Shown here: in pieces, positions 56,717 through 64,000 of the stretch
Position numbering within the stretch: position 1 is the first letter of the stretch
How the letters are laid out: each line of letters starts with the position of its first letter
From: Brevibacillus reuszeri
GTDB lineage: Bacteria; Bacillota; Bacilli; Brevibacillales; Brevibacillaceae
Assembly (NCBI RefSeq): GCF_001187725.1
Contig: NZ_LGIQ01000005.1
Location: 761,021-825,020, forward strand
Direction: 5' to 3'
Length of the DNA stretch: 64,000 nt
The notes under the pieces: generated by a model
Database searches by the model: none
Told to the model about the DNA's origin: nothing
The model's input: the letters and a program-made list of their open reading frames with translations, nothing else
Program-made: the position numbers and the translations under genes

Positions 56717-58855
56717 ATGGGTGTTATTAGTAATTTAATGTTTGCGGTTGGCTTCAAGATATCAGATCGTGGATTACGCGATGCCCAAAATCAAGTAGAT
56801 GGGTTGAAAGCTGGTGTCATCGGCCTTGGTGTAGCAGCGGGTGCAGCCTTGGCTGGTGTTGGGATTGCTGCCATCAATGCAGCATCTGGATTTGAACGGG
56901 CAATGTCTCAGTTTCAAATGGCAACGAATTCAACAAATGAGCAAATGGAAGAGACAAAAGAAATTGCCAAAGACTTGTACGCGCAAAACTTGGGAAGTGA
57001 TTGGGACGACTTAGGTAATGCCATGACACTTGCAAGACAAGTGACACAGCAAACAGGGGACGAGCTTCAACGAACAACGAGGGACGCCATCCTTTTGAGA
57101 GATACTTTCCAACTTGAGTTAAATGAATCTCTCAAAACATCCGACACGATGGTGAAAAACTTTGGAATATCTTCAGCAGAATCCTTTAACCTGTTCGCCC
57201 AGGGTGCACAAAATGGGTTAGACAAATCAGGCGAGCTGCTTGATTCTGCAAACGAATATGCTCCACAGTTTAAATCACTTGGCTTTACAGCAAATGAAAT
57301 GTTCGATACCTTCTCAGCTGGCTTAGAAGGTGGAGCATTTAACCTGGACAAAGTCGGTGATGCTGTTAAGGAATTCAACATCCGGTCGAAAGATGGTTCA
57401 AAAAGCTCCATCGAAGCGTATGAAATGCTTGGGTTGAATGCAGAGGAAATGATGAGTACATTCGCCCGTGGCGGACCAGAAGCCAAGAAGGCATTTACAC
57501 AGATCATGCAGATGATTTCAGACGTAGAGGATCCAGTTGCCAGAAATACCATTGGTGTTGGGCTTCTGGGTACGCAGTTTGAGGACCTAGAAGCTGGTGT
57601 AATTGCGGCGATGGCAACCACCAAGAGTAAATTTGACATGACGAAAGACACCATGGACGAAATAAACAAGGTCAAATTCGACAAACCTGGGGAAGCCTTT
57701 GAAATGTTCGGTAGGCAAATCGAAGTCGGTATTTTGATCCCGATCGGACAGAAAATGCTGCCGTATCTGAATCAATTCGGTCAATGGATGGCTGATCATC
57801 AACCACAAATTCAAGCCGTTGGGGAAATCATCGGAGATAAACTTGGCGCTGCTATTACGTTTGTGAGTGATGCCACAGGTTTTCTAGTGGAAAACATCGA
57901 CATCATTGGACCAGCACTTGCAGGATTCGGAATTGTCATTTTGTACTCTTTACTCCCTGCATTTACTGCATGGATTGCAGCACAATGGGCCACAGCTGTA
58001 GCTGGTTGGGCAGCTATTGCTCCCTGGCTACCGTTTATCGCCATTGGTCTGGCTGTAGCAGCGGTGATCGCAGGCATTATCTATGTGTTCAAAAATTGGG
58101 GAACCATTAGTGAGTGGCTTGCTCAAAAGTGGGAAGCTTTCAAGGCGTGGACAATCAGTATTTTTAATAGCGTGGTTGAATTCTTCCAAACGTGGGGATC
58201 AACTATCTTGGTCATCCTTGGTGGCCCGGTCGCGTGGGTGGTTGCACTTGTTGTGAGCTATTGGGATGAGATTGTTGCTTTTACAAACTCAACATTCACA
58301 AGCATATGGACCTCGATAACAGGAACATGGGACAGTATCATTGGGTTTCTTTCCAGGATCAATTTGTTTGATATTGGCAAAAACATCATCCAAGGCATGA
58401 TTGATGGAGTCGGATCCATGGCAGATCTAGTTATGGAGAAGATCACAGCCATTGGGGATGGCATCACCGACAAGATCATGAGCATTTTAGGCATCCATTC
58501 CCCTTCCCGAGTCATGATGGATGTGGGGGTTTACACGGGCGAGGGCTTGGCTCAAGGGATTGAGAGCATGCAATCACGGGTAGCTGGAGCGTCTGCAGGC
58601 CTAGCAGATGATGTCACAGCTCCACACGAAACACCCGTTGCAAGCCTACCACCAGCACGAGCAGCAGGAGTTTCCTCAGCAGCCGGCGGAGGAATCATGA
58701 AAATGGAATTGGTCATTAAAATTGATGTAACTGGTGGATCTGATGCAAGACAAACAGGGACGGCGATCGCATCCGAGTTAAAACCAGCCCTCCATGAAAT
58801 CATTCAAAGCGCCGCACGTAGATTAGGCGTCCCATTGGTGGTGGAACATGCATAA
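56717..58855 (+). CDS. Tape measure protein
   Basis: The 712-residue protein has an N-terminal membrane-like and helical region (GVIGLGVAAGAALAGVGIAA near 36), a long helical body, a second hydrophobic cluster at about 395-465 (AAVIAGIIYVFKNWG near 450) and a C-terminal part with HSPSRVMMDVGVYTGEGLAQ near 594, a common tape-measure ending. Its length sets tail length; about 700 residues suggests a tail near 100 nm if the usual 0.15 nm per residue holds. AGGTAGGTG precedes the ATG at 56717. Confidence 0.92.
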   Translation: MGVISNLMFAVGFKISDRGLRDAQNQVDGLKAGVIGLGVAAGAALAGVGIAAINAASGFERAMSQFQMATNSTNEQMEETKEIAKDLYAQNLGSDWDDLGNAMTLARQVTQQTGDELQRTTRDAILLRDTFQLELNESLKTSDTMVKNFGISSAESFNLFAQGAQNGLDKSGELLDSANEYAPQFKSLGFTANEMFDTFSAGLEGGAFNLDKVGDAVKEFNIRSKDGSKSSIEAYEMLGLNAEEMMSTFARGGPEAKKAFTQIMQMISDVEDPVARNTIGVGLLGTQFEDLEAGVIAAMATTKSKFDMTKDTMDEINKVKFDKPGEAFEMFGRQIEVGILIPIGQKMLPYLNQFGQWMADHQPQIQAVGEIIGDKLGAAITFVSDATGFLVENIDIIGPALAGFGIVILYSLLPAFTAWIAAQWATAVAGWAAIAPWLPFIAIGLAVAAVIAGIIYVFKNWGTISEWLAQKWEAFKAWTISIFNSVVEFFQTWGSTILVILGGPVAWVVALVVSYWDEIVAFTNSTFTSIWTSITGTWDSIIGFLSRINLFDIGKNIIQGMIDGVGSMADLVMEKITAIGDGITDKIMSILGIHSPSRVMMDVGVYTGEGLAQGIESMQSRVAGASAGLADDVTAPHETPVASLPPARAAGVSSAAGGGIMKMELVIKIDVTGGSDARQTGTAIASELKPALHEIIQSAARRLGVPLVVEHA

Positions 58856-59355
58856 TGGCAACCATTAACGGTATGTATGTCCTGGCAGAAAGCGAAGATC
58901 CCAATTATGAGGTAGACGTCACGGATCAGCCTGTGGAGGACGGCGTTGACACGAGTGATCACGTACAGCGGAAACCTCGGCAGATGAGCATAACTGGCGT
59001 TATTGTAGGAAATGACGCCGCGCAGATCCGGCAAAACTTGATTTCGTTATCGGACAATGGCGAGATTGTCAAATTTATGGGACGAAATCTCTTCACAGGT
59101 GTGATTGTCTCTTTTAGCAGCAAACATGATTACAAGATCGCAAATGGATTTTCCTTTTCCATGGCACTCAAAGAAATCCGGATTGTGAAATCCTCTTACG
59201 TGGAAACCTTGCCTCTTCCCATCAAGGCGGCAGCTGCTCCTGTTATCAGCTCGGGACGAAAGCAGACAAAATCGAAAGGGAAAGGGAAGGAAAAGAAAGA
59301 GGAGAAGGTTGAAAAAGTGAAATTCAAGGCTGGAAGCCCTTGGGCTGAAAAGTAG
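58855..59355 (+). CDS. Baseplate/tail protein, Dit-like N-terminal part
   Basis: The 166-residue protein has SDHVQRKPRQMSITGVIVGN near 36 and FTGVIVSFSSKHDYKIANGF near 80, resembling Dit or XkdP-type baseplate proteins that start tail polymerisation. The C-terminal 45 residues are Lys/Glu-rich and end AGSPWAEK. Its start overlaps the tape measure stop (TAATG). Confidence 0.62.
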   Translation: MATINGMYVLAESEDPNYEVDVTDQPVEDGVDTSDHVQRKPRQMSITGVIVGNDAAQIRQNLISLSDNGEIVKFMGRNLFTGVIVSFSSKHDYKIANGFSFSMALKEIRIVKSSYVETLPLPIKAAAAPVISSGRKQTKSKGKGKEKKEEKVEKVKFKAGSPWAEK

Positions 59356-59363
59356 GTGAGGCT

Positions 59364-59687
59364 ATGGAGTTCATCGAGATCGAAAAAGACCTCATACCGT
59401 ATCGTTTTGAGATACCTCTTAGCGATACGGTTTTTACATTTGAAGTCCATTACAACAGCGAATATGACTTCTTTACCGTTGATTTGGAACGTGAAGGAAC
59501 TGTTCTGGCAACAGGAGTCAAATTGGTCTACGGTGTTCCTCTTTTTGGGGATTGCATGGATGGTCGTTTTCCAAAGGCTGAATTGATCCCGTTCGATGTA
59601 TCAGGTAGCGACCAGGAAGTAACATGGTCATCACTTGGAGAAACCGTATTTTTGTATGTGCTTGAAGGTGAAGAAAATGGCGAATAA
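59364..59687 (+). CDS. Baseplate plug-like protein
   Basis: The 107-residue acidic beta protein begins MEFIEIEKDLIPYRFEIPLS. Size, order (before the hub gene) and sequence fit the small baseplate plug family known from short contractile phages. The next gene starts inside its end. Confidence 0.6.
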   Translation: MEFIEIEKDLIPYRFEIPLSDTVFTFEVHYNSEYDFFTVDLEREGTVLATGVKLVYGVPLFGDCMDGRFPKAELIPFDVSGSDQEVTWSSLGETVFLYVLEGEENGE

Positions 59688-60471
59688 TTTCGGCAGAGTA
59701 GTAGAAGTAATGGTTAGTAACATGTTGTTTTCGATGGACAAATACGCAATAGAAGGCACGATCCCCTTTGACAATGATCTTTTGCCAAACGAAAGCGAAA
59801 TCAAGCTATGGAACTTGTCGAAAGACACGATCAGCCGGATCAAACGAAACGAGACACTTATGATCAATGCTGGCTACCGTGGAGATGTGGGCGTAATTCT
59901 CCATGGTTTTGTATCCAGTGTGCTCACCAAACGTGAGGGAGTAGATGCGGTTACAAGCATCCATGTGCTGGATTCTCAAGACCTTTCCAAACGTAAGGTA
60001 AAGGACATCACCTATGCAGAGGGGACCCTAGCGAGCTACATTTTGAAACAAATGGTTGGACAATTAGGGTTGCCAATCGCTCAGTTTGAGCTCAACCAGG
60101 ATTATCGCTATGAAGAGGGATACACAGCAAGTGGGGAAGTAACGGATATCATCGGTAAGGTAGCGAAAGATTGCGGGACATCAGCTTACATCAACAAAGG
60201 GAAAGTGTATATTCGCAACCTGAGAAGGGGAGCTGATGACGTCTTTGCTCTTTCAAAAGGGACAGGACTCATTGGCTCCTCAGAACCGTTTGAGGAAGAA
60301 AAATTTAAGGGGTATCGCATCAAGTCCCAACTGCAGTACCGGATCACTACTGCATCGGTTGTCGATCTGAAATGCAAGGATTTTGAAGGGCGTGTCCATG
60401 TCCGCAGTGGTACCCATACGTTTAGTCGAACAGGTGATTTTATGACAGATGTGGAGGCGATTTTACCATGA
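59677..60471 (+). CDS. Baseplate hub protein
   Basis: The 264-residue protein (MANNFGRVVEVMVSNMLFSM onward) has beta-barrel-like parts and a helical insertion around ASYILKQMVGQLGLPIAQFE near 122, as in gp27/gpD-type or XkdQ hub proteins. It links the tube to the spike. GAAGGTGA places the start at 59677; a longer frame upstream is unsupported. Confidence 0.72.
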   Translation: MANNFGRVVEVMVSNMLFSMDKYAIEGTIPFDNDLLPNESEIKLWNLSKDTISRIKRNETLMINAGYRGDVGVILHGFVSSVLTKREGVDAVTSIHVLDSQDLSKRKVKDITYAEGTLASYILKQMVGQLGLPIAQFELNQDYRYEEGYTASGEVTDIIGKVAKDCGTSAYINKGKVYIRNLRRGADDVFALSKGTGLIGSSEPFEEEKFKGYRIKSQLQYRITTASVVDLKCKDFEGRVHVRSGTHTFSRTGDFMTDVEAILP

Positions 60472-60860
60472 CACCTGATCCCTCAGGCGACTTAGCCAAA
60501 CTGATTGATGGACTCGTCAAGAAACGACTAGCTGAGATCAATGTTGCCTTCCCTTGTAGTATCCTTTCTTACAACAAAGAAAAAGGAATTGCCGTGGTTC
60601 AACCGTTGATCCAATTTTCTGAGGATCCACCAACACCTATCCAAAATGTTCAAGCGCTAGGGATGAAAAAATTTGTCAGTATCGATAGACCTCCTGATAT
60701 CCATTTTCCTGAATTAGAAAATGGGGATGTGGTCTATGTTGTATGTGCTGACAGACAGATTCGGGATGCACTAACAGGAGCAGTAACCCAACCAAGTAGT
60801 AAAAGAATTCATGATCGAAACGATGCTGTGATCGTGGGGGTGTTCCCATGCTCTCTTTAA
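60468..60860 (+). CDS. Baseplate spike, Gp138-like N-terminal domain
   Basis: The 130-residue product contains AFPCSILSYNKEKGIAVVQP near 27-46, the OB-fold pattern of Gp138-type membrane-piercing spikes. The C-terminal part is short, with HDRNDAVIVGVFPCSL at its end. It starts four bases before the hub stop and overlaps the next gene. Confidence 0.72.
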   Translation: MTPDPSGDLAKLIDGLVKKRLAEINVAFPCSILSYNKEKGIAVVQPLIQFSEDPPTPIQNVQALGMKKFVSIDRPPDIHFPELENGDVVYVVCADRQIRDALTGAVTQPSSKRIHDRNDAVIVGVFPCSL

Positions 60861-61207
60861 AGCTGGTTAATGGAGACTTAGCTTTTGACGAAGATGGTGA
60901 GCTGCTAACGATTGAGGGACCAGAAGAAATAGCCCAGTGTGCCGCCATAACACTCGGCACCAACAAAAACGAGTGGTTTCTCAATCCACAAATGGGCATT
61001 AGGTTCATGGCCTTTCTTGACAAAAAACAGTCTGAAGAAGAAATGCGGGAAGAAATACGGCAAGGCTTATTCCAAGAACCGCGCATAAAAACAGTGGAAT
61101 CCATTGATTTTTCTATTGACCGTAAAAAAAGAGAGCTGGAAGTACGCTTCCAAGCGACAGCGATCGATGGAGCCCTGATCAACGAGGTGGTGACCCTCCA
61201 TGCTTGA
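60848..61207 (+). CDS. DUF2634 baseplate protein, gp25/XkdS-like
   Basis: The 119-residue protein shows ECAQC-like GPEEIAQCAAITLGTNKNEW near 24-43 and FLNPQMGIRF, the signature of gp25/DUF2634 baseplate wedge proteins. It connects baseplate and sheath. It overlaps neighbours at both ends. Confidence 0.85.
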   Translation: MLSLKLVNGDLAFDEDGELLTIEGPEEIAQCAAITLGTNKNEWFLNPQMGIRFMAFLDKKQSEEEMREEIRQGLFQEPRIKTVESIDFSIDRKKRELEVRFQATAIDGALINEVVTLHA

Positions 61208-62378
61208 TGAAAAAGGCTTTAAACGCAAGCGTTTTGCCGACCTCTTTGAGGAGATGGAAGCCAAAGCACAAGAAGCATTTGGAGAGAAGGTCAACACGTA
61301 TGAACGATCACCATTAGGGATTATTTTAAGGCTGTTTGCATGGTTTCTCTCCATACTCTGGCAAAATACAGAAGATGTCTACAATAGCGCTTACCCTCAT
61401 ACAGCCCAAGGAGCCAGCCTTTTCCGATTGGGGCCATACTCGGGGATTACACGGTTACAGGCAGGGTACGCAACTGGATTACTGACCATAACAGGCACAC
61501 CTGGATATACCGTCGAGAAGGGTTTTCGTGCTTCGGATAAAAAGGTGGTTTTTGAAACAACTGAGATCGTCACTCTGGGGGATAATGGTTCTGGAACCGT
61601 TGTGATAAAAGCGGTTGAACCCGGTACATCTGGCAACCGACCAGCAAACGCCATTGCAACCATTGTCAATCCGAACGGAAACATCACAAGCGTCACCAAT
61701 CCCATTCCGACCAGGAAAGGTCGTAACCTTGAGTCGGCCCAAGAATTCAGGGACCGTTTTTCCATCTCTACGGAAGGTCGAGGGAAAGCGACTGTCCCAG
61801 CGATTCGAAAGGCAATGCTAGAGGTTACAGGTGTGCGAGCTGCTGCTGTAGTGGAAAATTATAAAAATACAGCCGATACTGCAGGCAGACCACCTAAATC
61901 AGTCCAAGTTTATGTGCTCGGCGGGGAGCCAAACGAGATTGCTCAAGCCATCTTTGAAAACAAAGCTGGCGGTATTGAGCCATATGGCAACCAAAGTGTG
62001 GTTGTGAAAGACGAAGCTGGTTTTGAACATACCATGAAGTTTAGTTATGCAACGGAAGTATACATTCATTTACGGATAACTGTCACCCGATCAAACACAT
62101 TTCCATCCAACGGAGCCTCGTTGATCAAAACAGCCTCTATCAAATATGTTGGCGGAGAGGATGAAGATGGGATTATCTATACCGGATTAAATCTGGGGGA
62201 GAGTGTTATCCATTCTGCTCTTGTTGCTGTGCGCACAGAAGTGGAAGGCATCACCGATTTGAAGGTTGAGATAAGCAAAAATGGCGGTACTACCTGGACA
62301 CAAAGCAACATCGTGATTCAGCCGAGTGAAGTAGCGCAGACATCCTTTGACCGCATTAGTGTGGTGATTCAATCATGA
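61200..62378 (+). CDS. Baseplate J-like protein (gpJ/XkdT)
   Basis: The 392-residue protein matches baseplate J: GLFAWFLSILWQNTEDVYNS-type N-terminus (FAWFLSILWQNTEDVYNSAY near 45), GTSGNRPANAIATIVNP near 143 and ESAQEFRDRFSISTEGRGKA near 178. It forms the wedge arms. Start at an ATG overlapping the previous gene by eight bases. Confidence 0.9.
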   Translation: MLDEKGFKRKRFADLFEEMEAKAQEAFGEKVNTYERSPLGIILRLFAWFLSILWQNTEDVYNSAYPHTAQGASLFRLGPYSGITRLQAGYATGLLTITGTPGYTVEKGFRASDKKVVFETTEIVTLGDNGSGTVVIKAVEPGTSGNRPANAIATIVNPNGNITSVTNPIPTRKGRNLESAQEFRDRFSISTEGRGKATVPAIRKAMLEVTGVRAAAVVENYKNTADTAGRPPKSVQVYVLGGEPNEIAQAIFENKAGGIEPYGNQSVVVKDEAGFEHTMKFSYATEVYIHLRITVTRSNTFPSNGASLIKTASIKYVGGEDEDGIIYTGLNLGESVIHSALVAVRTEVEGITDLKVEISKNGGTTWTQSNIVIQPSEVAQTSFDRISVVIQS

Positions 62379-63016
62379 TCACTGCAAAAGATTTTCTGCG
62401 AAAACTAACGGATGTATTTACGAAGAGGCCAAACAGCAATCTAGGAAAACTCTTCACCATTTTGGCGGATCAAATCAGGCAGCTGGAAGAGACGCATGAC
62501 CGTATTCGCGCATGGCGGGACATTGATCAAGCTGAAGGAACTACACTGGACAAGATCGGTACGATCGTCAACCAGCCACGAGGCGTTGCAACGGATGAAG
62601 TTTACCGAATTCTCCTGAAATCCAAAATTGCGCGGAATCTCTCAACTGGGGACATCAACACGATCATTCGCATCCTGTCGCTTGCACTGAGTACCGATCC
62701 TAGCAATATTGAAATCAAAGAGACATGGAATGATCCTGTTGATCCGGAGCCAGCAGGAATTAGCGTAATTAAACTTCCTATCGAAGCGATTAATCAAGCT
62801 GGATTACCGCCAGGACAGTTTGTTCGAATGGTTCAAAAAACAGTAGTAGCTGGCGTGCGTGTAAGGGAGATTGAGCTTACAGGTACGTTTGAATTTGCCA
62901 GTGGAAGTGAGACCGAAATTGATGTAAATCGAGGCTTCTCCAATTTGGAAGGGACTTCTGGAGGAACGCTTGGCTATGCATACACTCCTTCCGACGATAC
63001 TGATCTACCGATTTAA
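62375..63016 (+). CDS. Baseplate wedge protein, gpI/XkdU-like
   Basis: The 213-residue product begins MITAKDFLRKLTDVFTKRPN and has DQAEGTTLDKIGTIVNQPRG near 51, a common feature of phage proteins that follow baseplate J and hold the tail fibres. Four-base overlap with the previous gene. Confidence 0.75.
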   Translation: MITAKDFLRKLTDVFTKRPNSNLGKLFTILADQIRQLEETHDRIRAWRDIDQAEGTTLDKIGTIVNQPRGVATDEVYRILLKSKIARNLSTGDINTIIRILSLALSTDPSNIEIKETWNDPVDPEPAGISVIKLPIEAINQAGLPPGQFVRMVQKTVVAGVRVREIELTGTFEFASGSETEIDVNRGFSNLEGTSGGTLGYAYTPSDDTDLPI

Positions 63017-63030
63017 AAGGAGTGATTTCC

Positions 63031-64000
63031 GTGTCCTATAATGAAAAACTTCCTGAATGGTATGCGCCTGGAACAGAGCCGCCAGAGAGCAAAAAAACAG
63101 CCGGGTGGGACCCCGGCGACAAGCCACCAGCCGGTTATTTTAACTGGTTATTTAATAAAGCCTATCTCGCTCTCAAAGAGTTACAATCCAAGGCAGCTGA
63201 GAAAACCATTTTTGATGGTCATGCAAGTGATCTTACCAAGCATCCTCTCTATGGCGTTACAGCAGGGACAGTCAATGCTTATACCGTTACATTTAACCCT
63301 GCACCTACTGCTTATACAGATGGCATGGCTATAGCGTTGAAAATTCATGCGAACGCAAGCGCTGGATCGGCAACGATCAATGTAAACGGGTTGGGTGCAA
63401 AGTCGTTGAAAAAAGCAAATGGACTTGATGCAACCAATCTGAAAAAAGACGGGATTTATACATTCCGATACAATACCACAACAGGAAATTTTATCTTACA
63501 GGGTGAAGGGGGGGCAGGAAACGCAAACCCGAGTGATGTACTGGTAGGAAAAACATTCTCCAATGATTCCGGAGATCAAACGGGTACAATGCCAGATCGA
63601 AGCGCAGTTATCATTACACCAAGTACAGCAAACCAAACTATTGCAAACGGGTATCACAACGGTGCAGGTTATGTGAAAGGTGACGCCAATTTGATTCCCG
63701 CAAACATTTTGTTGGGTAAATCTATTTTTGGGGTATCTGGTTCGGTAAGACAATACCCAACTAAACTACGAAACGTAAAAGTAGGCAATCCAATTTGGAC
63801 AAAAACATATTCCTGGACTGGGCCAGGGAATGTGGAATCACGGATATATATCCCTGATAAATTTGACGCTTATATTTACATGACGAGTGATTCCGCCAAT
63901 AAGGTGCTTGAAAAGAGGGCACAAAGCAACGGTGTTATTGCATGGAGCAGCACTTTGCCTGAATTCATCCAGGATGCAGTGTTAGATTCGCAGGATAATT
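63031..64000 (+). CDS. Tail fibre protein, cut by window end
   Basis: From a GTG at 63031, eight bases after AAGGAGTG, the frame stays open to the end (323 codons). It starts MSYNEKLPEWYAPGTEPPES and GWDPGDKPPAGYFNWLFNKA, a standard beginning for host-recognition fibres. Later parts contain repeated GNANPSDVLVGKTFSNDSGD and LIPANILLGKSIFGVSGS modules. The receptor-binding tip is beyond the window. Confidence 0.85.
   Translation, partial: MSYNEKLPEWYAPGTEPPESKKTAGWDPGDKPPAGYFNWLFNKAYLALKELQSKAAEKTIFDGHASDLTKHPLYGVTAGTVNAYTVTFNPAPTAYTDGMAIALKIHANASAGSATINVNGLGAKSLKKANGLDATNLKKDGIYTFRYNTTTGNFILQGEGGAGNANPSDVLVGKTFSNDSGDQTGTMPDRSAVIITPSTANQTIANGYHNGAGYVKGDANLIPANILLGKSIFGVSGSVRQYPTKLRNVKVGNPIWTKTYSWTGPGNVESRIYIPDKFDAYIYMTSDSANKVLEKRAQSNGVIAWSSTLPEFIQDAVLDSQDN

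Larger units (their letters stand above)
33242..64000. mobile_element. Contractile-tailed (myovirus) prophage, right end beyond window
   Basis: From the gerE junction onward there is a continuous phage genome: attL-side cargo, CI/Cro-type switch, replication genes, sigma-like regulator, recombinase, HNH, P27-type small terminase, large terminase, HK97-type portal, protease and capsid, then sheath, tube, tape measure and Mu-like baseplate genes. Lysis genes, the expected main integrase and attR are not in the window. All structural genes appear intact, so the prophage could be functional. Confidence 0.93.

Noticed and set aside
1..64000. CRISPR arrays, tRNA or rRNA genes, and complete insertion sequences.
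   Set aside because: None was seen on reading; the only tandem repeats are the coding heptads at 9881-10048.

Overview
The window looks like chromosomal DNA of a spore-forming Firmicute of the Brevibacillus/Paenibacillaceae type. The grounds are strong AGGAGG-like ribosome binding sites, frequent TTG and GTG starts, an S-layer-type csaB gene, the uvrC–lysC–yslB–sdhCAB gene order known from Bacillus and its relatives, and a gerE sporulation regulator. No rRNA, tRNA, CRISPR array or intact insertion sequence was seen.

Host part (1 to about 33.2 kb). The left edge holds a truncated csaB and a 38-codon membrane peptide. A fatty-acid degradation block follows: thiolase, acyl-CoA ligase, a FadR-type TetR repressor with its palindromic operator, enoyl-CoA hydratase, and etfB/etfA to pass electrons to the respiratory chain; a PrmA-like methyltransferase and an LCP-family wall enzyme lie among them. 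Next come a heptad-repeat coiled-coil protein, thioredoxin, and a complete branched-chain amino acid ABC transporter (livJHMGF order). An 18-bp palindrome before the enoyl-CoA hydratase recurs in degenerate form before the transporter, suggesting shared control of carbon catabolism. Then come a DUF2164 protein, uvrC, a lysine riboswitch with aspartokinase II (internal start for the beta subunit), yslB, the succinate dehydrogenase operon sdhCAB, a MarR regulator, a 1253-residue secreted subtilase, a CheX-like phosphatase, an M24 peptidase and two Opp/Dpp-like permeases.

Prophage part (about 33.24 kb to the end, right end not reached). A gerE gene with a sigma-K-like promoter keeps about 48 codons and then runs into foreign sequence; this is the apparent left attachment junction. 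The prophage starts with a two-gene nucleotidyltransferase-like cassette and a membrane protein. A CI-like repressor and divergent Cro-like genes follow, then an early region with a DnaD-domain replication protein, a DUF2786 protein, a MazG-like protein, an XtrA/YqaO protein and a sigma-region-4 regulator, and then AT-rich cargo (PIN-domain protein; nucleoside deoxyribosyltransferase/TIR-like protein). The late region is a standard HK97-type head module (HNH, TerS, TerL, portal, protease, capsid, connectors) followed by a contractile tail: sheath, tube, chaperones, tape measure, hub, spike, gp25-like, gpJ-like and gpI-like proteins, and a tail fibre cut by the window end. The phage is therefore a myovirus.

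The most interesting points are the interruption of gerE, which may be a developmentally excised element like skin or SPbeta; a set of four short promoter–terminator units on the minus strand of the early region, opposite to nearly all genes there; three cargo loci that look like defence or lysogenic-conversion genes; and an HNH gene whose only well-placed start codon is ATA. All calls come from reading the sequence; no database search was run.
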